From positions 83,413 to 147,412 of the forward strand of contig JAQTOA010000008.1 in assembly GCA_028713555.1 (NCBI GenBank): a stretch of 64,000 nucleotides of DNA, written 5' to 3'. Positions 37,801 to 46,046 of this stretch are shown here, piece after piece. The notes under the pieces were generated by a model. The model ran no database searches. It saw only the letters and a program-made list of their open reading frames with translations, and was not told the origin of the DNA. This stretch comes from Sterolibacterium sp. (GTDB lineage: Bacteria > Pseudomonadota > Gammaproteobacteria > Burkholderiales > Rhodocyclaceae). The translations under genes and the position numbers were made by a program. Position 1 is the stretch's first letter, and every line of letters starts with the position of its first letter.

Positions 37801-40233
37801 AGTTTTGCAAGTGGGACTGGAAGCGACGGCGAGACTTTCTCTGGGTCTTACAATCCAAACTCGGGTATTTTGTCGGGCACATGGGCTTGGCCGGTATATA
37901 AGGAATCGGGTCAGTTCAGTGGCGGCAAGCAAGGAGCAGATTCACCCGCCGTAATTCAGGTGGTCAGTCAATTGGTGAACGATACCTGCACCAATAATCC
38001 GGCAATGTGCGCATCAACCAGCACGATTCAGCAACAACTCAGTGGTAACACCAGCGGCAATCTGGGACAGAGCGCCGGCGCTCCGGTCGCTTCGCTCACA
38101 GTCGATGCCAAGCTGACTGTGACCGAGAGTAAGCCAACTACTGGCAGCGGCGACAGCAAGACGGTCAGCGGCGACAGCAGCAAGGGGCGGACGGCAGATG
38201 CCGGCACACCGCTTGCTCCAAAGAGCCAAGCCTCGCAGCAAAAACAGGAAGCGCGCGCCGCCGACGAGAAGAAATCGACGGGCGAGTTGAAACAGGAAGC
38301 CCAGCGGGCCAGCAGTGAAGCCAAGAGCAATAAGGCTGAAGCGAAAAAGACCGAAGCCGAAGCCAAGAAGGTAGAGGGCGAAGCCAAGAAAGCCGAAGGC
38401 GAGGCCAAGAAGGCCGAAGGCGAGGCCAAGAAAGCCGAAGGCGTAGCCAAGAAGGCTGAGAGTGAAGGCAAGAAGGCTGAAAGCGATGCCAAGCAAGCCG
38501 AAGCGGAGGCCAAGACAGCCAAGACGGCCGAGCATAAGGCGGTTGCCGAAGCGAAGAAATCCGACGCCGAAGCACGCAAAGCGCAGGCGGATTCGAAACA
38601 AGCTGAAGCCGGGGCGAAGCAAGCCGAGGCTGGCGCCAAGAAGGCCGAAGCCGAGATGAAGCAGGCCGAAGTTGCCGCCAAGAGAGACGAGGCCGGCGCC
38701 AAGCGGGCCGAAGGCGATGCCAAGCAGGCACAGGCCGAACACAAGCAAGCGGTTGTCGCAGCCAAGGAAGCCAAGACGCCGGAACAAAAAGCCGCCGCCG
38801 AGAAGCTGGCCGATGACAAACGCATTGAGGCCGTTCAGAAGAGCGCAGAAGCCAATGTCAAACGCGCCAAGGCCGAAGAAAAGAAAGCTGAAGCCGAGCA
38901 GAAAAAGAGCGAAGCCGACGCCCATCTCGCCCTTGCCGAGGCGAAAAAAGCCGAAGGCGAAGCCAAACAGTCCGAAGCGAATGCGCACAAAGCGGCAGCG
39001 AGCGCTAAACAAGACGAGTCCAAAGCCGAACACGCCAAGAGCGAAGGCAAGCCAGCTGAAGCCAAGCAGGCTGAAACGCTAAAAGCTGCGGCCGAGCAAA
39101 AACACGCCGCCGAAGAAAAGAAAGCCGAAACCAAGAAAATCGAAGCGGAAAGCAAGCAGGCTGAAGCTCAACACAAACAACGCACTGCCGAAACTCGCAA
39201 GGCTGAACAGCAGAAGCGCGTGGAAGCGAGGCGGGAAGCCGCGGTTAAAACCTTTGCCAAGAGCATGATCGGTGCTATGGGCATCGATAAGCTGGCGGAA
39301 ATGACAGTGCTGCGCCATGAATACAAGACCGAGATACTCAAACCGGCCTTGGATATTCTTGAGAAGAATCCGAGCGCTGCCAACCTGCCTGCTTGTGGCA
39401 CCGGTGCGGGTGACGTCTGCATGCCGGCCAAGCCTGCCGTTGCCGCCCAAGTGGTGGCGCTTAGCTCAATGGCACCTCCCCTGCCGGTGGTCTCTTTCCT
39501 GCCGCAAATTGAGCGCAAGGTGGCGGTGCTGATCGGCATCAACCAATATCAGAGCGCCAGCATTCCCAAGCTCGATTCGGCGGTGCCCGACGCAGAAGCC
39601 GTCGCCAGGCTATTGCAGGACAAGATGGGCTACCAAGTTCATGTGGTGCGCGATGCGAGCAAGGCCGACATCGTAAAGAGCCTTAACGATGTCGCCAAGC
39701 AAGTGGGTGCAAAGGACAGCGTCACTATCTACTATGCCGGCCATGGCTACATGATGGAGGATGCCAAAGGGGGTAAAGAAAGCGGCTATTGGATTCCGGC
39801 CGATGGGACGACCACAAGCCCGGCCAACTGGTTGTCCAATAGCGACATATCCAAGCTGCTCGCCAACATCCCGGCCAAGCAGGTAATGCTAATTTCGGAC
39901 AGCTGCTACTCGGGCGCCTTAACCAAGGAGCAAAAGGTCACTGCGGCAAGTGATCCTGAGCAGATTCTGGGGCATCGTTCGGTGGTGGTTATGTCCTCGG
40001 GTGGCGAGGAACCCGTCTCGGATGAAGGCAAGGAAGGCCATTCGATCTTCGCCTGGAGCCTGATGGACAAACTGCAGAAAGTGAACAAATTTGACACCGG
40101 CAACAAGGTGTTCGAAGCGACCAAAGCGAGTGTTACCGAGGAATTCCCACAGGTGCCGCAATACGGCGCCGCAACTGCGGCTGGTCACACCCAGGGCGGC
40201 GATTATCTGTTTGAGATGAGAAGTTATAAGTGA
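34846..40233 (+). CDS. TpsA haemagglutinin-type adhesin fused to a C-terminal caspase-like domain
   Basis: 1795 residues. A long signal peptide (about 1-38, WVLAPLALANP) is followed by a TPS/haemagglutination domain (about 40-300) with VFLVNPNGIIFG, which TpsB recognises. A beta-helical region runs to about 410, where GGSWLLDP occurs, and continues to about 910. A VTPPPVTPP linker leads to a Gly/Ser-rich beta module (about 925-1040). Residues about 1141-1465 are a Lys/Ala/Glu helix like TolA domain II. A pre-caspase module (LEKNPSAANLPACG) precedes a caspase-like domain (about 1555-1795) with His1633 in YYAGHGYMMED and Cys1687 in LISDSCYSGALT. The dyad is intact. Such a fusion is not typical of TpsA proteins. 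Confidence 0.9.
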   Translation: MHGSIQSKNSFKASKKAAVGIATAILSTWVLAPLALANPVGPTVAAGTANFATNGNTFTVTNSPNAIINWQQFNIGQNELTRFVQQSAQSAVLNRIGGGSPSQVLGGLQSNGRVFLVNPNGIIFGNNAVVDVAGLVASTLNLSNADFLANKLSFAGGGGSLSNQGSITTPVGGSVYLIGGNVSNQGLIRTPQGQVLLAAGNSVSLADSGTPNLSVTLSANGNKAVNLGEINASGGRIDIYGALIDQQGVVRADSASMDSHGRVTLKASDTTSVAGTVSASNAQGSGGQIDILGDKVVLAGSASVDASGSAGGGTVLIGGDWQGSNAAVQNATATRVDAGAIIKADATDNGNGGKVVAWSSAKTSFDGLIFARGGANGGDGGAVETSGHTLGVTGMVSTLAPKGKGGSWLLDPAIICIVVDPSGCSTSAQNITPSAVEQALALNSAVTYDATDYFLFSTSSISSSAPWTLSASAPNTGSLVISAPYVMLSGSFDAVANAKTIDFSFKATSGTSSSFSSKSGVIDIFEGGEVFRTLGNLTFNADKTINIASDANFQARSVNFLAKDFINYSGNGAATAPAGFHSLGAHGINDTNGPVNTTVSMLAPYIKLGGTVYVEPGVWFNAYTDDALAGTSASYAANTGTIDVQATFLGGSGGNTLSNTALKRGFTLGANAINGSIALSQMSSSASVTYSPTAELPSGNWNYLELATKKLGATVSGSIDAVSLTTKWGNNPSGWSMYVGTPATDPLCANGLCLNSQLANLTAKGVLLGTGVYNYALDATGNPTSFHGMGDIYYNANPGLTGTPEALGMAGWKVVIGSPVSVAKNVFVEAYDTFTNSVGANAFNGVHYDLAVPSGAALSGLTPTVLSNAYPDYPCSLTGYSSCAKQATDSKAYTAEAGSKAPASTVAYIDKKGTAVTPPPVTPPPVTPPSAITYAGIYSGTYSGTSSGTWTLTISSSGAISGTAINAADKSVTNLVGNATASGGLSFASGTGSDGETFSGSYNPNSGILSGTWAWPVYKESGQFSGGKQGADSPAVIQVVSQLVNDTCTNNPAMCASTSTIQQQLSGNTSGNLGQSAGAPVASLTVDAKLTVTESKPTTGSGDSKTVSGDSSKGRTADAGTPLAPKSQASQQKQEARAADEKKSTGELKQEAQRASSEAKSNKAEAKKTEAEAKKVEGEAKKAEGEAKKAEGEAKKAEGVAKKAESEGKKAESDAKQAEAEAKTAKTAEHKAVAEAKKSDAEARKAQADSKQAEAGAKQAEAGAKKAEAEMKQAEVAAKRDEAGAKRAEGDAKQAQAEHKQAVVAAKEAKTPEQKAAAEKLADDKRIEAVQKSAEANVKRAKAEEKKAEAEQKKSEADAHLALAEAKKAEGEAKQSEANAHKAAASAKQDESKAEHAKSEGKPAEAKQAETLKAAAEQKHAAEEKKAETKKIEAESKQAEAQHKQRTAETRKAEQQKRVEARREAAVKTFAKSMIGAMGIDKLAEMTVLRHEYKTEILKPALDILEKNPSAANLPACGTGAGDVCMPAKPAVAAQVVALSSMAPPLPVVSFLPQIERKVAVLIGINQYQSASIPKLDSAVPDAEAVARLLQDKMGYQVHVVRDASKADIVKSLNDVAKQVGAKDSVTIYYAGHGYMMEDAKGGKESGYWIPADGTTTSPANWLSNSDISKLLANIPAKQVMLISDSCYSGALTKEQKVTAASDPEQILGHRSVVVMSSGGEEPVSDEGKEGHSIFAWSLMDKLQKVNKFDTGNKVFEATKASVTEEFPQVPQYGAATAAGHTQGGDYLFEMRSYK
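38362..38466 (+). repeat. Five 21-bp tandem units in the TolA-like helix
   Basis: Units begin at 38362, 38383, 38404, 38425 and 38446, each close to GCCAAGAAAGCCGAAGGCGA plus one base (AKKAEGE). The surrounding 325 codons continue the pattern with more drift. Slippage here could change the length of the helix. Confidence 0.85.
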
Positions 40234-40346
40234 AGAAAACGGGAGAACTGGGCTGGGGCCAACGGGAATAGACTTTCCGATAATAGGAATGGTCCCCTCA
40301 GCATAAGCAGGAGCGGTTTCTGTTTCTTAAACTTATGACGTTTGAG

Positions 40347-40380
40347 AAGGCTGCGCTGTGACACGCAGCCTTTTTCTTTT
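40347..40380 (+). terminator. Rho-independent terminator after the TpsA gene
   Basis: The stem AAGGCTGCG / CGCAGCCTT (40347-40355 with 40364-40372) has an 8-base loop and is followed by TTTTTCTTTTT. It lies 114 bases after the stop. Confidence 0.9.
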
Positions 40381-40422
40381 TGTAAAAAGTCAGCAGAGCT
40401 TGTGGCCGTCAGGCGCGGTAAA

Positions 40423-40734
40423 TCATGCCGCGTTGCCGCGTAGCTTTATCTGTAGAAGTTCAGACTTGTCCAGATAGTCCGCCCATTGCTGCATCATCTT
40501 CTTCCGCTCCGGCAGGTACTCCGCCCGACTGTATGCAGCACGCACCGCGTTATTTTCAGCATGGGCTAGCTGGCGCTCGATCAGATCGAGCGCGGAATCC
40601 CCAGAGCGATAGTCGAAGCGCCACCAGCACGAACCGTTCGGATTAAGCGACAAGTATAGCCCCCGTTCGTCAGCCAACCTCATGGGCTTGTCCGTAGGTT
40701 TGGTGTTCTTGATCGCAGTGTCGGTTAGTGCCAT
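40423..40734 (-). pseudogene. Internally deleted P4-type integrase
   Basis: A 103-codon frame joins the N-terminus of a DUF4102-type tyrosine integrase (ALTDTAIKNTKPTDKPMRLA, ERGLYL, WWRFDYR) directly to the extreme C-terminus (LIERQLAHAENNAVRAAYSR, AEYLPERKKMMQQWADYLD). About 300 residues of core, with the catalytic Arg-His-Arg residues, are missing, while the terminal Tyr region remains. The deletion is in frame. The ATG at 40734 is the normal family start. It lies next to tRNA-Val, a usual target of such integrases, so it marks a lost or decayed island. Confidence 0.85.
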
Positions 40735-40828
40735 GCCCGTAACCTCTTTTGTGTGTTGGTCGGTTATGGACAACGTTACGGGCACAAATGTCCGGACGTC
40801 AATGGATCATTTCTGACGCTATAGGTGT

Positions 40829-40863
40829 TAAAAAACCCGCAGAGCTTGTCACTGTGCGGGTTT
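40829..40863 (-). terminator. Terminator downstream of tRNA-Val
   Basis: On the minus strand the stem AAACCCGCA / TGCGGGTTT is followed by TTTTTTAAC. It lies 45 bases past the 3' end of the tRNA gene. Confidence 0.75.
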
Positions 40864-40907
40864 ATAAGGGTATTTTGGACTCTATCGGACGCTATTGGAA
40901 TACGGGA

Positions 40908-40983
40908 TGGTGGGTGCTGAGGGGCTCGAACCCCCGACATTCGCCGTGTAAAGGCGACGCTCTACCAACTGAGCTAAGCACCC
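40908..40983 (-). tRNA. tRNA-Val (anticodon TAC)
   Basis: A 76-base cloverleaf with CCA encoded. The acceptor stem is GGGTGCT / AGCACCC, the D-arm GCTCAGTTGGTAGAGC, the anticodon stem TCGCC / GGCGA with loop TTTACAC (anticodon TAC), and the T-arm GGGGGTTCGAGCCCCTC. All arms pair normally. It lies beside an integrase remnant. Confidence 0.97.
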
Positions 40984-41033
40984 GCACGCTTTGAGAACGA
41001 CCAATTACTTGGCTACGGCAGGTTAAAACAGTT

Positions 41034-41306
41034 TCAGTTAACAGCATCCTTCAATGCCTTGCCAGCGCGAAACTTCGGGGTTTTTGCGGCTTTAATCTTG
41101 ATGGCTGCGCCAGTACGCGGGTTCCTGCCGACGCGTGCAGCACGCTTGCCAACGTAGAATGTACCAAAGCCGACCAATGTTACCATCTGGCCCTTTTTCA
41201 ACGACGCCTTGACAGCTCCCATGGCGGCATCCAGTGCTCGACCTGCTGCAGCCTTGGAGATGTCAGCCGACTTGGCGACTTGATCGATCAGTTCAGATTT
41301 GTTCAC
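41034..41306 (-). CDS. hupB: DNA-binding protein HU
   Basis: This 90-residue histone-like protein begins [20 protein letters not shown] and has the HU signature [21 protein letters not shown] with the DNA-intercalating Pro in RNPRTG. The length is normal. It dimerises, bends DNA and compacts the nucleoid. Its position downstream of lon is the usual order in betaproteobacteria and gammaproteobacteria. The 215-base gap to lon allows its own promoter. Confidence 0.97.
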   Translation of the reverse strand: MNKSELIDQVAKSADISKAAAGRALDAAMGAVKASLKKGQMVTLVGFGTFYVGKRAARVGRNPRTGAAIKIKAAKTPKFRAGKALKDAVN

Positions 41307-41521
41307 TTATTTCCCCTCTTAGAAAGTATGTTGAACGAATAAACAGTCCTTAAGTTGCGCCCTGCGTTGGTGCGGGCCGCTGCGAAATTCTGCCCACGTT
41401 TTATAGCAAGCGGCGAAACCTGATGTCAAGGAGTTTTCCAGCAATTCAGGAAAATAATTGAGTGTCCGGAATCAGTACACCGAGATTACTACGGCAATGC
41501 GGAGAAAGGACAGAGGCATTG

Positions 41522-43951
41522 TCAATGCGTGAGAATACCTGCCACTGTTTGACCGGCTACAGGCTCTGCAGGAGGTACATCAGCAGTAGCGGAGACAACT
41601 GACACTTCGGCAATCGGCACCGGAATACGTTCCAGCGCCAGTTCCAGCACCTTGTCAATCCACTTGACCGGAATGATCTCGATTCGGTTCTTGATGGTGT
41701 CTTGAATCTCGGCAAGATCCTTGATGTTCTCTTCGGGAATCAGTGCAGTGCGGATACCGCCCCGCACGGCAGCGAGTAGTTTCTCCTTGAGTCCGCCGAT
41801 GGGCAAAACTTCACCGCGCAATGTGATTTCTCCAGTCATGGCAACATCAGCACGTACCGGAATGCCGGTCAGCACCGACACCAATGCCGTGGTGATAGCG
41901 GCGCCGGCGGAGGGTCCGTCCTTGGGTGTCGCACCTTCTGGCAAGTGGATATGTAGATCGCTCTTCTGATAAAAATCCTCTGCGATGCCAAACTGTTTGC
42001 TGCGTTTCCTGACCACCGTCAGTGCCGCCTGGATTGACTCCTGCATTACTTCGCCGAGTTTTCCGGTGGTCATAGTTTTGCCCTTGCCGGGCACCACTAC
42101 CGCTTCGATCGTCAGCAACTCGCCGCCGACCTCGGTCCAGGCGAGACCTGTGACCTGACCAATCTGGTTTTCTTTTTCCGCAATGCCGAATGAGTAACGC
42201 CGAACCCCGAGATACTTCGAGAGGTTTTTTGTATTGACGACCACCTTGCTGGTGCGTTTCCTTAGCACCAGTGCTTTTACTACTTTGCGGCAGATCTTCG
42301 AGATGTCGCGTTCCAGGGCGCGAACGCCCGCTTCGCGCGTGTAGTAGCGAACGATATCTCGCAGCGCTTCATCGGTTACCGCCAATTCACTGCGCTTGAT
42401 GCCATTGTTCTTGAGTTGCTTGGGCAGCAGGAAACGCAGGGCAATATTCACTTTTTCGTCTTCGGTGTAACCTGAAAGACGAATGACTTCCATTCGGTCG
42501 AGCAAGGCGGCCGGAATATTGAGCGTGTTTGCCGTTGCGACGAACATGACATCGGATAGGTCGTATTCGACTTCGACATAGTGGTCGACAAAAGTTGAAT
42601 TCTGCTCGGGGTCGAGTACTTCCAGCAGCGCCGAACTCGGATCGCCGCGGAAATCCTGACCCATCTTGTCGACTTCGTCGAGCAGGAACAGCGGGTTTCT
42701 GACGCCGACTTTAGCCATGTTTTGCAAGATCTTGCCGGGCATCGAGCCGATGTAGGTTCGCCGGTGACCGCGGATCTCGGATTCGTCGCGAACACCGCCG
42801 AGCGACATGCGCACAAATTTGCGATTAGTCGCTTTGGCGATGGACTGGCCAAGCGAGGTTTTACCGACGCCCGGGGGGCCGACCAGGCAAAGAATAGGCG
42901 CCTTGAGCTTATCAACGCGCTGCTGCACGGCCAGATATTCGACGATACGTTCTTTGACCTTGTGCAAGCCATAATGGTCCTTGTCGAGCACTTTCTCTGC
43001 TGCGCCAAGATCTTTGCCGATGCGACTTTTCTTTTTCCATGGCAGACCGATCAGGGTGTCGATGTAGTTGCGGACCACGGTTGCTTCTGCCGCCATCGGC
43101 GACATTAGCTTCAGTTTCTTCAACTCGGCTTGCGCTTTTGTCAAGGCTTCCTTGGGCATTCCGGCTTCCTTGATTTTTTTCTCCATCTCGTCGAGTTCAG
43201 CCCCTTCCTCGCCCTCGCCGAGTTCTTTCTGGATCGCTTTGACCTGTTCATTGAGGTAATACTCGCGCTGGCTTTTTTCCATCTGGCGCTTGACGCGACC
43301 GCGAATACGTTTTTCTACCTGGAGAATGTCGAGTTCGGCTTCGAGTTGGGAAAGCAGTTTTTCGAGGCGTGCTGCGACATCGAAGATCTCCAGATCTTCC
43401 TGTTTCTGCTCTAGTTTGAGCGGCAAATGGGCGGCAATGGTGTCGGCGAGGCGGCCGGCATCCTCAATCCCGGACAGGGAAGTAAGAATTTCCGGCGGGA
43501 TTTTTTTGTTGAGTTTTACATACTGGTCGAACTGGGCCAGTATGGCGCGGCGCATGGCTTCAACCTCGTTGTTGACGCCATCGCCCAATGGTACAGGAAT
43601 GACTTCGGCGATAAACAGACCTCGGCTATCTTCGATACTCTCAATACGTGCGCGCTGAACCCCCTCGACCAGTACCTTGACGGTGCCGTCTGGCAGTTTC
43701 AGCATCTGGAGGATATTGGCAATGCAACCGATGCGATACATGTCCTCGCTATCGGGTTCGTCCTTGGCGGCGGATTTCTGCGCTACCAGCAGGATGCTCT
43801 TGCCGGTTTCCATTGCAGTTTCAAGCGCTTTGATCGACTTCGGTCTTCCTACAAACAGCGGGATTACCATGTGTGGGAAAACGACTACATCACGCAGCGG
43901 AAGCAGCGGTAGATCAAGTTTTTCTGCGGGGAGGTCCAATTCGCTCGACAT
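41522..43951 (-). CDS. lon: ATP-dependent protease Lon
   Basis: 809 residues. The N-terminal substrate-binding domain (about 10-205) starts LPLLPLRDVVVFPHMVIPLF. The AAA+ module (about 310-580) has Walker A GPPGVGKTS and Walker B PLFLLDEVDK. The C-terminal serine protease domain (about 595-780) has Ser681 in PKDGPSAGAA and the partner Lys in GGLKEKLLAA. All are complete. Lon degrades misfolded and regulatory proteins in the cytoplasm. It follows clpX after 143 bases and is usually heat-shock controlled. Confidence 0.98.
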   Translation of the reverse strand: MSSELDLPAEKLDLPLLPLRDVVVFPHMVIPLFVGRPKSIKALETAMETGKSILLVAQKSAAKDEPDSEDMYRIGCIANILQMLKLPDGTVKVLVEGVQRARIESIEDSRGLFIAEVIPVPLGDGVNNEVEAMRRAILAQFDQYVKLNKKIPPEILTSLSGIEDAGRLADTIAAHLPLKLEQKQEDLEIFDVAARLEKLLSQLEAELDILQVEKRIRGRVKRQMEKSQREYYLNEQVKAIQKELGEGEEGAELDEMEKKIKEAGMPKEALTKAQAELKKLKLMSPMAAEATVVRNYIDTLIGLPWKKKSRIGKDLGAAEKVLDKDHYGLHKVKERIVEYLAVQQRVDKLKAPILCLVGPPGVGKTSLGQSIAKATNRKFVRMSLGGVRDESEIRGHRRTYIGSMPGKILQNMAKVGVRNPLFLLDEVDKMGQDFRGDPSSALLEVLDPEQNSTFVDHYVEVEYDLSDVMFVATANTLNIPAALLDRMEVIRLSGYTEDEKVNIALRFLLPKQLKNNGIKRSELAVTDEALRDIVRYYTREAGVRALERDISKICRKVVKALVLRKRTSKVVVNTKNLSKYLGVRRYSFGIAEKENQIGQVTGLAWTEVGGELLTIEAVVVPGKGKTMTTGKLGEVMQESIQAALTVVRKRSKQFGIAEDFYQKSDLHIHLPEGATPKDGPSAGAAITTALVSVLTGIPVRADVAMTGEITLRGEVLPIGGLKEKLLAAVRGGIRTALIPEENIKDLAEIQDTIKNRIEIIPVKWIDKVLELALERIPVPIAEVSVVSATADVPPAEPVAGQTVAGILTH

Positions 43952-44094
43952 GGCGATATCCTTATATGATTACATCCTAACCCCAATTGGGGGTGGGATG
44001 AATTAATTCAAGCACTCCGCAGAAGGGAGATGCTAACTCTACAGGGTTATTGATGCGGGCGGCGATCATGATACCCGCAGTCAGGATATGGTTG

Positions 44095-45372
44095 CTAACT
44101 TGAACTGGCGACTTTGGGCTGGTCTGCGTAAATCAGTATCGGTGGCGTTGCCGCGTCGACCATGCCTTCGTCAATGACCACCTTAGTGACATTTTCCATG
44201 GTGGGCAACTCGTACATGATATCCAGCAGCACATTTTCCAGGATTGAACGCAAGCCACGTGCCCCCGCCTTGCGTTTCAAGGCCTTCCGGGCGATAGCCT
44301 GAAGGGCATTGGGGCGAACCTCCAACTCGACTCCCTCCATCTGGAAAAGCTTCTGATATTGTTTGATCAGCGCATTCTTCGGTTCGATCAGAATTTCAAT
44401 TAGCGCTGCCTCATCGAGTTCCTGAAGCGTCGCAACTACTGGCAAGCGGCCGACAAACTCGGGGATCAGACCAAACTTGATCAGATCTTCCGGTTCAACT
44501 TGTTTCAAGGTTTCGGATATATCCTTGGTGTCGCGGCTTCTCACCTCGGCATCGAAGCCGATACCGCTTTTTTCAGAACGGTTGAGTATTACCTTGTCGA
44601 GGCCATCAAAGGCGCCACCACAGACAAATAAAATGTTGGTCGTGTCTACTTGGACGAAGTCTTGGTTAGGATGCTTGCGTCCGCCCTGCGGCGGGATCGC
44701 AGCAGTGGTGCCTTCGATCAGTTTGAGCAGAGCCTGCTGGACGCCTTCGCCGGAAACATCGCGGGTGATCGAGGGATTGTCCGACTTACGTGAGATTTTG
44801 TCGATCTCATCAATGTAGACGATGCCTTGTTGAGCCTTCTCGATCTCGTAATCGCACTTCTGCAACAGCTTCTGGATGATGTTCTCAACGTCTTCGCCGA
44901 CATAACCAGCCTCGGTCAGCGTCGTCGCGTCGGCCATCACAAAAGGCACATTGAGCAATCGCGCAAGGGTTTGAGCTAGCAGCGTCTTGCCCGACCCGGT
45001 TGGTCCAATCAAGAGAATGTTGCTTTTTGCTAACTCGACTCCATCACTGCCTTCGTTCTTGGCAAGATGCTTGAGGCGTTTGTAATGGTTGTATACCGCC
45101 ACCGCCAGAATGCGTTTGGCCGACTCTTGACCGATCACATACTGGTCAAGAATGGCACAGATTTCCTTGGGTGTCGGCAGGTCGGTTTTTCCGACCTTGT
45201 TGGCGCCCTGCTCGCTAATGACCTCGTCACGGACGATGTCGTTGCAAAGCTCGATGCACTCATCGCAGATAAAAACTGAGGGGCCGGCGATAAGTTTCTT
45301 CACCTCATGCTGACTCTTCCCGCAGAAGGAACAGTAAAGGAGTTTTTCTGTACCGGATTTTTTTTCCGTCAT
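44095..45372 (-). CDS. clpX: ATP-dependent unfoldase ClpX
   Basis: 425 residues: an N-terminal C4 zinc finger ([12 protein letters not shown] and [10 protein letters not shown]), then an AAA+ domain with Walker [15 protein letters not shown], Walker [11 protein letters not shown], and the ClpP-binding loop in the [10 protein letters not shown] region. It unfolds tagged proteins and feeds them to ClpP. It starts 21 bases after the clpP stop, so the two are co-transcribed. Normal length. Confidence 0.98.
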   Translation of the reverse strand: MTEKKSGTEKLLYCSFCGKSQHEVKKLIAGPSVFICDECIELCNDIVRDEVISEQGANKVGKTDLPTPKEICAILDQYVIGQESAKRILAVAVYNHYKRLKHLAKNEGSDGVELAKSNILLIGPTGSGKTLLAQTLARLLNVPFVMADATTLTEAGYVGEDVENIIQKLLQKCDYEIEKAQQGIVYIDEIDKISRKSDNPSITRDVSGEGVQQALLKLIEGTTAAIPPQGGRKHPNQDFVQVDTTNILFVCGGAFDGLDKVILNRSEKSGIGFDAEVRSRDTKDISETLKQVEPEDLIKFGLIPEFVGRLPVVATLQELDEAALIEILIEPKNALIKQYQKLFQMEGVELEVRPNALQAIARKALKRKAGARGLRSILENVLLDIMYELPTMENVTKVVIDEGMVDAATPPILIYADQPKVASSS

Positions 45373-45393
45373 TTGCGTATCTCCGTGACCGGC

Positions 45394-46044
45394 TTACTTG
45401 GCATCTTTCTTGGCGAATTCAGAGCGGCTTTCCAGAACCTTGTCTATGATGCCATAGTTAACGGCCTCGTTTGCCGAAAGAAAATTGTCGCGGTCGGAGT
45501 CGCGCTCGATGCGTTCGATCGGCTGTCCGGTATGCTTGGACATCATCTCATTGAGGCGCTGCTTGGTAAATAGAATTTCCTTGGCATGAATCTCGATGTC
45601 CGAAGCCTGGCCCTGAAAACCGCCCATCGGCTGGTGGATCATGACACGCGAGTTGGGCAGGCAGTAGCGCTTGCCTTTGGCGCCGGCCGTCAGCAGGAAA
45701 GCGCCCATGCTTGCCGCTTGGCCGACGCAGAGGGTAGATACGTCAGGTTTGATGAACTGCATGGTATCGTAAATCGACAAACCGGCCGTGACCGAGCCAC
45801 CTGGCGAATTGATATAGAAATGAATGTCCTTGTCGGGATTTTCCGACTCAAGAAATAGCAGTTGCGCCACGACCAGATTCGCGGTCGAATCATTCACCGG
45901 GCCAACCAGGAATACCACGCGTTCACGCAACAAGCGCGAGTAGATGTCGTAGGCTCGTTCGCCACGGCCGCTGGTTTCGATCACCATCGGAACCAGGCCG
46001 AGCATATTAGGATCCCAGTCGTTGTTACCTTGCCGAATTGACAT
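45394..46044 (-). CDS. clpP: ATP-dependent Clp protease proteolytic subunit
   Basis: 216 residues. The serine protease triad is visible: Ser112 in [11 protein letters not shown], His in [10 protein letters not shown] and Asp in the following ESDRDNFLS region. It forms the barrel chamber that ClpX serves. It begins two bases after the tig stop, in the common tig-clpP-clpX-lon order. Normal length. Confidence 0.98.
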   Translation of the reverse strand: MSIRQGNNDWDPNMLGLVPMVIETSGRGERAYDIYSRLLRERVVFLVGPVNDSTANLVVAQLLFLESENPDKDIHFYINSPGGSVTAGLSIYDTMQFIKPDVSTLCVGQAASMGAFLLTAGAKGKRYCLPNSRVMIHQPMGGFQGQASDIEIHAKEILFTKQRLNEMMSKHTGQPIERIERDSDRDNFLSANEAVNYGIIDKVLESRSEFAKKDAK

Positions 46045-46046
46045 GG

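Noticed and set aside
38362..38466. Short regular repeats considered as a CRISPR-like array
   Set aside because: Units are 21 bases, contiguous, without spacers, and in frame with the adhesin coding sequence.
38014..39033. Long minus-strand open frame rich in Leu, Phe and Gly opposite the TolA-like helix
   Set aside because: It is the mirror of the Lys/Ala/Glu codon repeats; composition follows from GCC/AAG/GAA codons read backwards, and it has no start signal.
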